NCBI GenBank assembly: GCA_026709415.1
Contig: JAPOSZ010000003.1
Span: 105,880-169,879 of the forward strand
DNA: 64,000 nucleotides
Direction: 5' to 3'
DNA from: Flavobacteriaceae bacterium
GTDB taxonomy: Bacteria > Bacteroidota > Bacteroidia > Flavobacteriales > Flavobacteriaceae
The notes beneath the pieces are model-generated. The model had not been told where the DNA came from. It saw only the letters and a list, made by a program, of their open reading frames with translations, and made no database searches. A program made the translations under genes and the position numbers. This document shows positions 26,132 to 34,836 of this stretch, in pieces; the stretch's first letter is position 1; each line of letters begins with the position of its first letter.

Positions 26132-27055
26132 TTATGTTATTAATTCCCGATACATCAATTGCTTACCGACCATATTTTGAAACAACCATTTCATTTGATC
26201 TAAAACATCCCATCCTTTCAAATTAAATCGCCCAGTGAATTCTTTCACATAGCGATTCAAATGCTTTTGACTCATGTAATGATAAGTCCCTTTGTAGGCT
26301 CTTTTAATCCCCGACCAAAAACTTTCAATCCCATTGGTATGCACCTCGCCATTCACATATTGGTATTGGCTGTGCAAGATACAATGATGTTCTCTATTGA
26401 GGTGGCGATAGCCTCGATGTTCATCGGTATAAACAATCGCATCTTCCGTTGTATGGTCATAAATAAATTCATGCAATGTTTCACGATCCGTGGTATCAAT
26501 GGCTTTGGCCACGACTTTCTTCGTCTTTCGGCATTTCATACCGATGATTGGAAATTTACCAGCCACCCCTCGCCCTGCAGTGCTTTGGGTTGCCCTTCGC
26601 TTTTTCAACGACATGTTTTTTCGCAATCCACCCATAAAAGTTTCATCGACTTCGACTTCACCAGAAAACAGAACTGTTTTCTTATCAAAAGCCTCTCGCA
26701 ATCGTTGCAATAAAAACCATGCGGATTTTTGAGTGATCCCTAAATCTTTTTGCATCTGAATGGATGAAATCCCTTTGGGTTTGGTTTGGAATAAATACAT
26801 GGCGATGATCCATTTTCTCAGTGGAATACGAGAATACTCCATTAGCGTATTGGTTCGGATATTAAAATACTTTTTACAAGCACCACACCAATAGGGCATC
26901 GGTTTCCGATTTTTTCTAATTGAAATGGATTTGGAACAAGAACATCGAGGACATTGGACGGTTTTTCCCCATAATTGGTATTCTAACCACTTTTCAGCAC
27001 TGCGTTCATCAGGAAATAATTCAAATAATTGTAATAAGGATAATGATTGACTCAT
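26132..27055 (-). CDS. IS1595-family (ISXO2-like) transposase
   Basis: A 307-residue transposase from the ATG at 27055 (MSQSLSLLQLFELFPDERSAEKW). The N-terminal zinc ribbon is CPRCSCSKSISIRKNRKPMPYWCGACKKYF (ligands CxxC and CxxC, described by its ends). A helical linker with RIPLRKWIIAMYLFQTKPKGISS follows. The DDE-type catalytic domain shows VEVDETFMGG, TTEDAIVYTDEHRGY and GEVHTNGIESFWSGIKRAYKGTYH, where N-GIE-FWS is the IS1595 signature. It looks intact. The frame extends upstream to 27205 through the inverted repeat, but family length and the repeat position favour 27055. Confidence 0.93.
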   Translation of the reverse strand: MSQSLSLLQLFELFPDERSAEKWLEYQLWGKTVQCPRCSCSKSISIRKNRKPMPYWCGACKKYFNIRTNTLMEYSRIPLRKWIIAMYLFQTKPKGISSIQMQKDLGITQKSAWFLLQRLREAFDKKTVLFSGEVEVDETFMGGLRKNMSLKKRRATQSTAGRGVAGKFPIIGMKCRKTKKVVAKAIDTTDRETLHEFIYDHTTEDAIVYTDEHRGYRHLNREHHCILHSQYQYVNGEVHTNGIESFWSGIKRAYKGTYHYMSQKHLNRYVKEFTGRFNLKGWDVLDQMKWLFQNMVGKQLMYRELIT

Positions 27056-27086
27056 GGAGTTGATTTTCAGTAAATTTACAAAAAAT

Positions 27087-27111
27087 CCGTGTAAATAAGT
27101 ATGTAGTTCCC
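27087..27111 (-). repeat. Right 25-bp terminal inverted repeat of the IS1595 element
   Basis: Exact complement of 23509-23533. It lies 32 bases upstream of the transposase start. Confidence 0.9.
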
Positions 27112-27220
27112 TTCTTATAAGTTGATCAACAATTTTCTGATTTAAAAAATTGAAGTTTATTGGTAGTAAAGGCAAATTGTTAAAAGGTATCTTTCGATTA
27201 TTCATGTTTACTTTACTTCA

Positions 27221-27286
27221 GAACATACAAAAATAGATGCTTTATGTATATGTGATTTTAGAACATACAAAAATAGATGCTCTATG
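27221..27286 (+). repeat. Two direct repeats, 40-bp period
   Basis: GAACATACAAAAATAGATGC occurs at 27221 and again at 27261, each followed by T-T/C-TATG. They lie in the 233-bp gap between the IS1595 element and the Fic gene. Only two copies, no array. Confidence 0.7.
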
Positions 27287-27438
27287 CATTGATTAATCAA
27301 AGACGAATCTACCCAGAACTTTTGCAGTAGAACCACCTCAAAAAATATCCTCTGTAACTGTAAAGAATTTCTAAAACAAGAAACTATTGTTTAAAGGATC
27401 TCTACTCTTTCCTTTTTTGGGGTCTTTTCTCAGAAAAT

Positions 27439-28197
27439 CTATCTCATTTTGAAAAAAAGTGTTGCTTCATCAAACATGAAATTGTATAAACAATTGATAT
27501 CCTTGGTTTTTCTAGTCTCGTATAAAGCATCAAAATAGTCTTGTTTATGCTCCATATGAACCACGGACATTGGTATTTCATAATATCTCTGTATATAGTT
27601 CATAATCAACCGACTCAATCGACCATTTCCATCTCGAAATGGATGAATGCTAACTAAATTAAAGTGTGCTTTAAAAGAAAATTTATAAGTTTCGATGATG
27701 TTTTCACCTTTTGTTTTGAATTCTTCATTAAACCATTTAACATACTCATCGATTGCCTTTGGGACTTCTTCTGGGGCCATAAAAACAGTGCGACCAGCCT
27801 GAAGTGAAACTGTTCTCAATTTACCATATAAAACATCAAAATTTCCATTTTTCGCTTCTTCAGCACCGACTGTTCTTAACAATATTTTTGATGAAAGTCT
27901 TTGTAAATCCCCAAGATGTAATGGTATGGTATTCTTTTGTTTAGACATTTCCAATATGTCTTTCAAGGCTTCATGATGGTCTTCTACCATTAAAGAATCA
28001 TCAAGTTTTTTTCCTTTTGGTGTTAGTCCATATTCCAATAAAGCATTCGCTTCATCAATATTTAATTTGGATCCCTCGATTCCTGTGCTATGACAAGAAA
28101 TAGCGTAAAGATTATATCGATCATAATTAACAATCCTCCTACTTTGTTCAATATACTCCTCAATTAGGTTTTTGAATTTTAACTTTGAGAAACTCAC
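27439..28197 (-). CDS. Fic-domain protein (AMPylation family)
   Basis: A 252-residue Fic protein that would transfer AMP, or another nucleotide moiety, onto target proteins. The Fic loop HPFRDGNGRLSR starts at His185 and has every catalytic residue. An N-terminal inhibitory helix motif S37TGIEG42 fits (S/T)xxxE(G/N), making it self-inhibited (class II). The flap region LRTVSLQAGRTVFMAPEEVP precedes the active site. No membrane segment. No antitoxin-like gene is adjacent, in keeping with built-in inhibition. It lies at the edge of the accessory island. Confidence 0.92.
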   Translation of the reverse strand: MSFSKLKFKNLIEEYIEQSRRIVNYDRYNLYAISCHSTGIEGSKLNIDEANALLEYGLTPKGKKLDDSLMVEDHHEALKDILEMSKQKNTIPLHLGDLQRLSSKILLRTVGAEEAKNGNFDVLYGKLRTVSLQAGRTVFMAPEEVPKAIDEYVKWFNEEFKTKGENIIETYKFSFKAHFNLVSIHPFRDGNGRLSRLIMNYIQRYYEIPMSVVHMEHKQDYFDALYETRKTKDINCLYNFMFDEATLFFKMR

Positions 28198-28222
28198 CTG
28201 TTAAAATAAATATATCTCTGCA

Positions 28223-28230
28223 CAAAATTA
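28223..28230 (-). promoter_or_regulatory. Bacteroidota -7 box of the Fic gene (TAATTTTG)
   Basis: Exact TAnnTTTG match on the minus strand, 25 bases upstream of the Fic ATG. Confidence 0.45.
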
Positions 28231-28425
28231 GATTGTTTTCTTTCTATAGATAAGAACGTCTATCATTCTGTTCACAGAATAGCACTTAAATGAATAGTCA
28301 GAGCTTAACTACAACTTAGAGTGCCCCGTTTTAGGGGAGCAAAACAAAAATAATTAGACGATCTAGTTTACTGAACACAATCCTCAGACAATAGTGCTCT
28401 TTTGCCTTATTTCACTCTCAATCGG

Positions 28426-28499
28426 TGACCTAGGGAGGATTCGAACCCCCAACCCTCAGAGCCGAAATCTGATATTCTATCCAGTTGAACTACTAGGCC
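28426..28499 (-). tRNA. tRNA-Arg (anticodon UCG)
   Basis: 74 nucleotides that fold as a full cloverleaf: acceptor GGCCTAG with CTAGGTC (one G-U), D stem GTTC/GAAT, anticodon stem TCAGA/TCTGA with loop TTTCGGC (anticodon TCG), T stem GGGGG/CCTCC with loop TTCGAAT, and discriminator A. CCA is not encoded. The 3' end faces the accessory island, but I found no second copy of the 3' end at the far side of the island. Confidence 0.95.
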
Positions 28500-28643
28500 T
28501 TACGACGCCCCAAATTTAGGACAACGACTTCAGTTACGTTTTTCAAAAAAATCTTAAAACTTGTAAAAATGTAATCTGCTCCATAACACAAATAAAAGAT
28601 TACATGATAAACCTCGAAAGTGCGCAGGCTTCTCATCTTGAGT

Positions 28644-28793
28644 TTAAACAAAACTTAAAAACTCCGTTTGATTTTTAATTCTAAACTTATTAAGATCATC
28701 ATCATTTTTATTGAGTTTTGTTGATAAGTGGATGAAATTATCTTCTTTGTCTATTTCTAATATTTTTCCGCAAAATTTTACTTCATCTTCCAT
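28644..28793 (-). CDS. Possible small acidic ORF (49 aa)
   Basis: ATG at 28791-28793, TAA at 28644. The product begins MEDEVKFCGKILEIDKEDNF and is charged, with a DDDLNKF segment. It lies alone in the 382-base space between ftsZ and tRNA-Arg; nothing else is seen there. No family recognised; it may be chance. Confidence 0.3.
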   Translation of the reverse strand: MEDEVKFCGKILEIDKEDNFIHLSTKLNKNDDDLNKFRIKNQTEFLSFV

Positions 28794-28882
28794 CGCTTAA
28801 TTATTTAATCTGGATTAACTCCAACGCTAAGAGTGGATACACACCACGAATCATAAAAATCAAAGGAGGTTAAATCGATGCT

Positions 28883-30412
28883 TCAATCTTCGAAATAAAA
28901 TTCATTTTCATCCTTAGTTTTCGATTCTTTTTCTTCTTTTTTGATTTCGGATTTGGATACAAATTCTACTTCGCCAATAGGATCAATATCATCAACTAAT
29001 TCCGTGACTTCCAGACCCTCTTCTCGTTGCTCATTTTCATAAAAGAAAGGAATTGTCAAAGGAGTTGGTTTTTCTAATCTCTCTTTACTTTTTTTTGTTT
29101 CTACTTCCTTTGTTGTAATGTCTTCTTTTACCTTATTATCCCCTATTTCGGATTTTTTAGAGATTGTTGGTTCAATTTCATGTTCATGAGGTTTTTCAAC
29201 ATCGACAAGTTCAAGATTCTCCAAATCGTCGTGTTCTTCTAACTCTACATCTAATTCCTCGTGAGATAAAATCTGGCTTTCTAAATGATCCACATCCGAT
29301 ACCTTCTGAAGGCTCAATGAATCTTTCCCCCCTCTTAATCCCAGCTCAAAATAAGGATCTTTAAATATTTGATTTAAATCAATCGTTTTGTTAATATAAA
29401 ACCTAACCTCTTCTTCTACTGTGACTTTTTCTGAACCAGAACCAATCAATGTAATTGAAATCTCTTCATTTAAGTTTTCATCAGAACCTATGCCCATGAT
29501 ATAATTGATTTTATTCCCCGCTTCATAATTGATTTTCGAAGTAATCAATTCCATCTCTTTGATAGTAACATCAAAATCTCTTGATATCACCAGTAATATG
29601 GCTTCATCGACATCTTTGACAAAACTCTCTGCCAATAAAGGATTATTTAACACTTTATCAAGGGCCTTATGTGTTCGATTTTCGCCTGAAGATTCTCCAT
29701 ATCCTATGAAAGATTGACCTTCAGAATTCAAAACCGATTTTAAATCTTTTAAATCGATATTAATTCTGAAATCTTGAGTCAATACTTTCAATATACAATT
29801 GGTGGTTTTGATTAAAATTTCATCCGATTTGTCAAAAGCATTACTCAATGTCAAATCACCAAAACGATCCTTTAAAACATTATTTCGAAGCACTAATAAT
29901 GAATCAAAGTTTTTATTCAGTTCTTTTATACCCTTTTTAGCAATGTTCAAACGTTTGGTCCCTTCAAAATCAAATGGAAAGGTCACAATGGCAATCGTTA
30001 AAATATTTTTATTCCTTAACATTTTAGCAATAACCGGTAATGCTCCTGTTCCCGTGCCGCCACCCATTCCCGCGGTTAAAATCACGACCTTGGTTCTAGA
30101 TTCGGCAATTTGTTCTAATTCAGAAAGTGATTCTTCAGCGGCTTCTTTTCCAACTTGAGGATCACCTCCAGCTCCAGTTCCGAAAGTCAAATTAGCCCCC
30201 AATTGAAACTTATTTGGAACCGAACTGTTTTCCAATGCTTGAGCATCGGTATTGCAAATAACCAAATCGGTGTTTTCGAGATTTAATTCCTGCAAATGGT
30301 TGACCGAATTGGATCCACAACCCCCAATCCCAACTATTTTAACTTGACTCGATAAAGTTTCGGGTAAAATGAATTGAATTTCGGAATCTGATTTCGGAAT
30401 TGGCTTTTTCAT
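28883..30412 (-). CDS. ftsZ: Cell division protein FtsZ
   Basis: A 509-residue tubulin-like GTPase that forms the division ring. The N-terminal GTPase has GIGGCGSNSVNHL, the tubulin signature GMGGGTGTGALP and a FPFDFEGTKR region; the core ends near residue 340. A long, strongly acidic linker rich in Glu, Asp and Lys follows (about 340-509). I do not see the conserved Bacteroidota C-terminal peptide of the PAYLRR type; the protein ends ENEFYFED. Last gene of the dcw cluster, 15 bases after ftsA. Confidence 0.95.
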   Translation of the reverse strand: MKKPIPKSDSEIQFILPETLSSQVKIVGIGGCGSNSVNHLQELNLENTDLVICNTDAQALENSSVPNKFQLGANLTFGTGAGGDPQVGKEAAEESLSELEQIAESRTKVVILTAGMGGGTGTGALPVIAKMLRNKNILTIAIVTFPFDFEGTKRLNIAKKGIKELNKNFDSLLVLRNNVLKDRFGDLTLSNAFDKSDEILIKTTNCILKVLTQDFRINIDLKDLKSVLNSEGQSFIGYGESSGENRTHKALDKVLNNPLLAESFVKDVDEAILLVISRDFDVTIKEMELITSKINYEAGNKINYIMGIGSDENLNEEISITLIGSGSEKVTVEEEVRFYINKTIDLNQIFKDPYFELGLRGGKDSLSLQKVSDVDHLESQILSHEELDVELEEHDDLENLELVDVEKPHEHEIEPTISKKSEIGDNKVKEDITTKEVETKKSKERLEKPTPLTIPFFYENEQREEGLEVTELVDDIDPIGEVEFVSKSEIKKEEKESKTKDENEFYFED

Positions 30413-30427
30413 GATGTTGATTTTTTA

Positions 30428-31678
30428 TTACACCTGTTCAATAACTTGAGATATTTTTTCCTCTAGTGCAGCAGTATAATGTTTCTTTTTTCGATTTCTT
30501 TTAGGTTTCGATTCTATATGAAATAAAGCTTCATTGAGAAGACCAACCACCGTTGAATATATAGGACTATCAAGATCAAACTTTCCTTGTTTTGTTAATA
30601 GATGAGAAGGTTGGCCAGTTTTAGTTTCCATACCCGTATGATATTCAAAAAAGGGGACGATATGATGCATTAATGAACCCCCTCCAGTAAGTACAATACC
30701 ATTGATGAGTACATTTTTTGGATTTTCCAATCCACAGTGATTAATTTCATAAATAACTTCTTGAATCAATTTTTTTAATCTCACTTCAATAATTTCAGCC
30801 AATTTTTTAATTGATATCTTCAATTCTTTTCGACCCTTAAATGGAGGTAAGATTATATTTCGATTATCCCTTACCGCAACAGGAGTCGCACAACCAACTT
30901 TCTTTTTTAATTCTTCAGCTTGATTAAACAATATCTTAAATTCTTCCTGAATGTCTTTAGTGATGAGCATACCACCCATGGCAATGACAGCATTATGACG
31001 AATGAAACCATCTTTAAAAACGGCGATATCTGTGGTTCCTCCTCCAATATCTACCAGTACAACCCCATTGAGACGTTCTTGGTCTGAAAGTATTGCAGCC
31101 GAAGAAGCCAAAGGTTCTAGCGTTAATCCAAGTAATTTCAGTTTTGAATCTAAAATGCATCTTCCCACATTTTTAATCGCTGCAATTTTGCCCAAAACAA
31201 GGTGGTAATTAGCCACCAGGTCTGCCCCATACAACCCGAGGGGATTCATCGTTGCTAAGCCATCAACAATATATTGTTGAGGTAAAATATTGAGTATTTG
31301 ATTTCCTGGTTCCATAGTTAATGAGGTAACTTCACTAATCATTTGATCGAGTTCGTAATCTTGAATTGCCTTTTCAGGCTTAGATCTTTTAACAGTTGTA
31401 GAATGTTGTCGACTACCGATATACTGACCTGCAATTCCAGCTAAAACCTCTCTGATTTCAATACCACAACTTTTACTTGCCTTATCGACAGCCATACAAA
31501 TCGATTTAATGCTTTGACTCATTTCACTGATCATACCGTTTTGTACACCCATACTTTCTGTTTGTCCAAATCCTACCACTTCAATTTTCCCTTTGATATT
31601 TTTTTTTCCAACCAATGCTGCCACTTTGGTCGTTCCGATGTCTAATCCAACGGCAATATCTTTGTTTTTTTTGGCCAT
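30428..31678 (-). CDS. ftsA: Cell division protein FtsA
   Basis: A 416-residue actin-like protein that anchors FtsZ to the membrane. It shows VGLDIGTTKVAALVG (phosphate 1), an SHS2-like 1C domain around 85-165, VVLVDIGGGTTDIAVF (phosphate 2) and GIVLTGGGSLMHHI (adenosine). The basic C-terminus with RNRKKKHYTAALEEKISQVI could act as a membrane-targeting helix. It sits between ftsQ (1 base away) and ftsZ. Confidence 0.95.
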   Translation of the reverse strand: MAKKNKDIAVGLDIGTTKVAALVGKKNIKGKIEVVGFGQTESMGVQNGMISEMSQSIKSICMAVDKASKSCGIEIREVLAGIAGQYIGSRQHSTTVKRSKPEKAIQDYELDQMISEVTSLTMEPGNQILNILPQQYIVDGLATMNPLGLYGADLVANYHLVLGKIAAIKNVGRCILDSKLKLLGLTLEPLASSAAILSDQERLNGVVLVDIGGGTTDIAVFKDGFIRHNAVIAMGGMLITKDIQEEFKILFNQAEELKKKVGCATPVAVRDNRNIILPPFKGRKELKISIKKLAEIIEVRLKKLIQEVIYEINHCGLENPKNVLINGIVLTGGGSLMHHIVPFFEYHTGMETKTGQPSHLLTKQGKFDLDSPIYSTVVGLLNEALFHIESKPKRNRKKKHYTAALEEKISQVIEQV

Positions 31679-31679
31679 T

Positions 31680-32393
31680 TTAATTTTTAACTAACACTTG
31701 ATTATTGAATTCTAAACTTATTTTTTTATAATCTTCAGCTGGTGGTTTTGTAGAATAATATATACAAAAGACTTTCAATTTTCCTATTTTATTTTTTAAG
31801 TTCTTGTTCGATCCGATAATAACGTCAAAGGGATACGATTTTAATTTCAGTTGATATCGCCCATCATTTTCAGACACCCACTCCAATTCTTTTCGGAAAA
31901 AATCATCTTTATTCAAATTTTTAATCAACTGAGCCACTTCCATTTTTTTTTCTGGACTTAGCCATCCCATAAACTTTGGAATATTGGCTTTTACTTTCAG
32001 AATATTTTCAATATCAATGCCGTACTGATCCACAAAATAATTTTCTCCATCGATGACTTCAAATAGGGGTTTTCTCGAGCGAACCGAAACGCCTAAAATT
32101 CCATCGGGATATAAAAACACTTCCGCTTTTTGAACCCCATTGATTTTATTTAAATGTTTTTCGATAGATGATAGCTGAACATGATCAAGTAAAATTCTTT
32201 GATTTTGAAATTGTTCAATTTCATTGATAGATTTTTTTATAATGGCATTGGTTAAAAAACCCAAGTTCTCATCAATTTCAATCAATACCCCAGCCACATG
32301 TCTATTGGCGTTTCGTTTATTTGAAAAGATAGAACTAAAGACAACTAAAACAATAAAAAATAAGAGCACGATGGCCTTTAAATTGTATTTCAT
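31680..32393 (-). CDS. ftsQ: Cell division protein FtsQ
   Basis: A 237-residue bitopic protein of the divisome. The N-terminal membrane segment is AIVLLFFIVLVVFSSIF; the periplasmic part resembles POTRA plus FtsQ domains (IEKHLNKINGVQKAEVFLYPDGILGVSVRSRKPLFEVI, given as a region, then YFVDQYGIDI). Sequence is weakly conserved, so the call leans on position between murC and ftsA. It overlaps murC by 4 bases. Confidence 0.85.
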   Translation of the reverse strand: MKYNLKAIVLLFFIVLVVFSSIFSNKRNANRHVAGVLIEIDENLGFLTNAIIKKSINEIEQFQNQRILLDHVQLSSIEKHLNKINGVQKAEVFLYPDGILGVSVRSRKPLFEVIDGENYFVDQYGIDIENILKVKANIPKFMGWLSPEKKMEVAQLIKNLNKDDFFRKELEWVSENDGRYQLKLKSYPFDVIIGSNKNLKNKIGKLKVFCIYYSTKPPAEDYKKISLEFNNQVLVKN

Positions 32394-33727
32394 GCCAATT
32401 GCTTAAACTCTTGGGTTACTCTTTGGAATTCCAAACCGATATCGCCAGCTCCTAAAAACAATATAATTTGAGCCTCACTTGCTAGGATCGATTGAGGAAT
32501 ATCTTGCTTTGCGATAAGTGATTTATTGGTGTTTTTAATTTTTTCCAATAAAACCTTCGAATTAATATCCTTAATGGCTAATTCTCTAGCAGGATATATA
32601 TCCAATAATACCACCTGATCAAATTTTGAAAGAATCCTTGCAAAATCATCCATAAAGTCTCTAGTGCGACTATAGAGGTGCGGTTGAAATATGACACAAC
32701 TCTTCTTAGTCCTATAAAATTGATTGACAGAATCATAGACGGCTTGTATTTCACTAGGATGGTGAGCATAATCATCCACAAAAATTTTTGAATCAATGAC
32801 TTCAATTTGCATTCTTCGTTCAATTCCTTGAAAATCTTCAATAGCCTCCATCACATTGTCCATAGGATAATCCAATTGATCGATAGCGGCAATAGCACAC
32901 ATCAGATTACTTAAATTATGCTTTCCAATTTGATGAAATTTTATTCCGAAATAATCTTTTGTGGGTGTATGAATATTCAGTTTATAACCAGTTTGAATAC
33001 GCCTTACATCCATTGGATAATAATCAGATCGCTGATTTAATCCATAGGTTATTCCTTGAATTTTGAGACCGTAATTTACAATGCAATGTTGTTTGATTTG
33101 AGACGAGAATTCAACAAAACCATCTTTTAAAGCTTGATGCGTTTTATAAATATCCAAATGATCGGCATCCATCGATGTAATACATCCAATAGTGGGATAT
33201 AAATGAAGAAAGGAGCGATCAAATTCATCCGCTTCAACAACAACCAAATCATCTCCTCTATCGATGAAATTGGTTTGATATTGACTTAATATACCCCCAA
33301 GAAAAGCGGTGAATCTTACACCAATCCGAATCAATAAATGAGTGATGATACTCGATGTCGTGGTTTTACCATGGGTGCCAGCAACCGCAATCATAGGTAT
33401 TTTTTGAGACAATTGTCCCAAAAGTGCTGCTCGCTTGATGACCGTATTACTCCCTTGATTGAAATAAGTTAATTGATGGTGATGTTTGGGAATCGCCGGG
33501 GTATAAACAACTATAACATCGGACCGGTTAAAGTCGTTAGGAATATCTGACACATTCGAAGAATAGGTGATTTCAATACCCATACGAGCCAAATTTTCAG
33601 TCATTGGACTTGGTGTTAAATCATAGCCGGCAACATGACATCCTCTTTGTTTGAGATAACCGGCCAATCCAGACATACCAATGCCCCCTATCCCGATGAA
33701 ATAATACTTTTGGCTAGAATCTATCAC
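32390..33727 (-). CDS. murC: UDP-N-acetylmuramate--L-alanine ligase
   Basis: A 445-residue cytoplasmic ligase that adds L-Ala to UDP-MurNAc. It has N-terminal Rossmann IGIGGIGMSGLAGYL, P-loop AGTHGKTTTSSI, VVEADEFDRSF, the DYAHHPSEI motif and FQPHLYSRTRDF. Normal length. It overlaps murG and ftsQ by 4 bases each. Confidence 0.96.
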   Translation of the reverse strand: MIDSSQKYYFIGIGGIGMSGLAGYLKQRGCHVAGYDLTPSPMTENLARMGIEITYSSNVSDIPNDFNRSDVIVVYTPAIPKHHHQLTYFNQGSNTVIKRAALLGQLSQKIPMIAVAGTHGKTTTSSIITHLLIRIGVRFTAFLGGILSQYQTNFIDRGDDLVVVEADEFDRSFLHLYPTIGCITSMDADHLDIYKTHQALKDGFVEFSSQIKQHCIVNYGLKIQGITYGLNQRSDYYPMDVRRIQTGYKLNIHTPTKDYFGIKFHQIGKHNLSNLMCAIAAIDQLDYPMDNVMEAIEDFQGIERRMQIEVIDSKIFVDDYAHHPSEIQAVYDSVNQFYRTKKSCVIFQPHLYSRTRDFMDDFARILSKFDQVVLLDIYPARELAIKDINSKVLLEKIKNTNKSLIAKQDIPQSILASEAQIILFLGAGDIGLEFQRVTQEFKQLA

Positions 33728-34836
33728 AAGACATCTTTTTGAATTTCATCGACTATTTCTTTGGTAGCTTGAGGTCTAGCAAATGATTTAAAATTAGATT
33801 CGAGCGTTTTTTGCCATTTGAGATTTCCCACTAAATCACCTAATACTCTTTTAAATTTGATGGACAGTTCTTTTTCTTCTATTAAAATGGCGGCATCATG
33901 ATTTTGGAGCCAAATGGCGTTATGATATTGATGATTATCAGCAACATTTGGAGAGGGAACAAATATGGTGGGTTTACCCACACAGGCCAATTCAGCTATG
34001 GTAGAGGCTCCAGCACGACATATGATGATATCGGCTAAAGAATATACCCTTGAAATATCAAGGATAAAGGGCATGACTTTAATCGCGGCATGGTCATATT
34101 TAGTGTATTGATGAGCATAAAGTTGACCGCATTGCCATATGATTTGAAAATTCAATTTTTTAATGAATCCAAGTTCTTTTTCAATGATTTCATTAATGGC
34201 TTTAGCACCGAGTGATCCCCCCAAAACGAGTAAGACATTTTTATTTGAATGAAGCCCTAGTGATTTTAATACTTCTCTTCTATCAGGTGGGTTTGTGTGA
34301 ATTTTATTTCGAAGTGGTATGCCCAAATTGATGGGTTTTGTCTTAGCCGCTGGGATATCTTTAAAATCAAAAGCTACGAAGATTTTATGGGCTTTTGTCC
34401 ATAAATATTTATTGGTCATACCAATCAGAGCATTTTGTTCTTGAATCACGGTTGGCTTATTGAGCCATTGAGCGACTTTTAAAATGGGGAAACTGGCATA
34501 TCCCCCGGTGCCAATGACAACATGGGGTTTAAATTTTTCGAGGATCACAAAAGATTGCCATAGACTGATCAACACTTTTAATGGGAGTAGGAGATTTCTC
34601 CAAAAAGACTTTCGATGAAATCCATCAATCCATAATCCTTTGATTTTAAACCCAGATTTAGGGATGAGATTCATTTCCATTTTACCGATGGCTCCAACAA
34701 ATAAGATGGAGTGTTGAAAATTTCGAATCTTAAATTCTTCGGCGATGGCCACAGCTGGAAAGAGGTGCCCTCCGGTCCCACCACCAGAAATAATTATTTT
34801 TTTGGGACGTTCAAATCCTTTTGAGTTGGCTAACAT
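33724..34836 (-). CDS. murG: UDP-GlcNAc:undecaprenyl-PP-MurNAc-pentapeptide GlcNAc transferase
   Basis: A 370-residue GT28 enzyme that makes lipid II from lipid I at the inner face of the membrane. It shows ISGGGTGGHLFPAVAIAEE, VIGTGGYASFPIL, QEQNALIGMTNK, GGSLGAKAINE and ICRAGASTIAELACVGKPTIFVPSPN. The start overlaps the end of ftsW by 26 bases. Confidence 0.96.
   Translation of the reverse strand: MLANSKGFERPKKIIISGGGTGGHLFPAVAIAEEFKIRNFQHSILFVGAIGKMEMNLIPKSGFKIKGLWIDGFHRKSFWRNLLLPLKVLISLWQSFVILEKFKPHVVIGTGGYASFPILKVAQWLNKPTVIQEQNALIGMTNKYLWTKAHKIFVAFDFKDIPAAKTKPINLGIPLRNKIHTNPPDRREVLKSLGLHSNKNVLLVLGGSLGAKAINEIIEKELGFIKKLNFQIIWQCGQLYAHQYTKYDHAAIKVMPFILDISRVYSLADIIICRAGASTIAELACVGKPTIFVPSPNVADNHQYHNAIWLQNHDAAILIEEKELSIKFKRVLGDLVGNLKWQKTLESNFKSFARPQATKEIVDEIQKDVL

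Larger units (their letters stand above)
23509..27111 (-). mobile_element. IS1595-family element carrying a methyltransferase and DUF262-HNH nuclease
   Basis: Perfect 25-bp inverted repeats (23509-23533 and 27087-27111) enclose an IS1595/ISXO2-type transposase, a frameshifted EcoRI-type adenine methyltransferase, a DUF262-HNH nuclease and one tiny ORF, all on the minus strand. Transposase and methyltransferase genes are 3 bases apart, and methyltransferase and nuclease overlap by 4. The left end lies within the DUF285 repeats. The eight bases outside each end (TAAAACAT and TTCTTATA) do not match, so no target duplication remains. Passenger genes are known in this IS family; a complete restriction-like pair is the notable point. 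Confidence 0.8.

Noticed and set aside
27056..27205. Extended start of the IS1595 transposase at 27205
   Set aside because: It would begin outside the element and read through the inverted repeat. The ATG at 27055 gives family length and the expected N-terminus.
20261..28499. Integrative element with attachment sites at tRNA-Arg
   Set aside because: No integrase gene and no duplicate of the tRNA 3' end found on the far side of the island.
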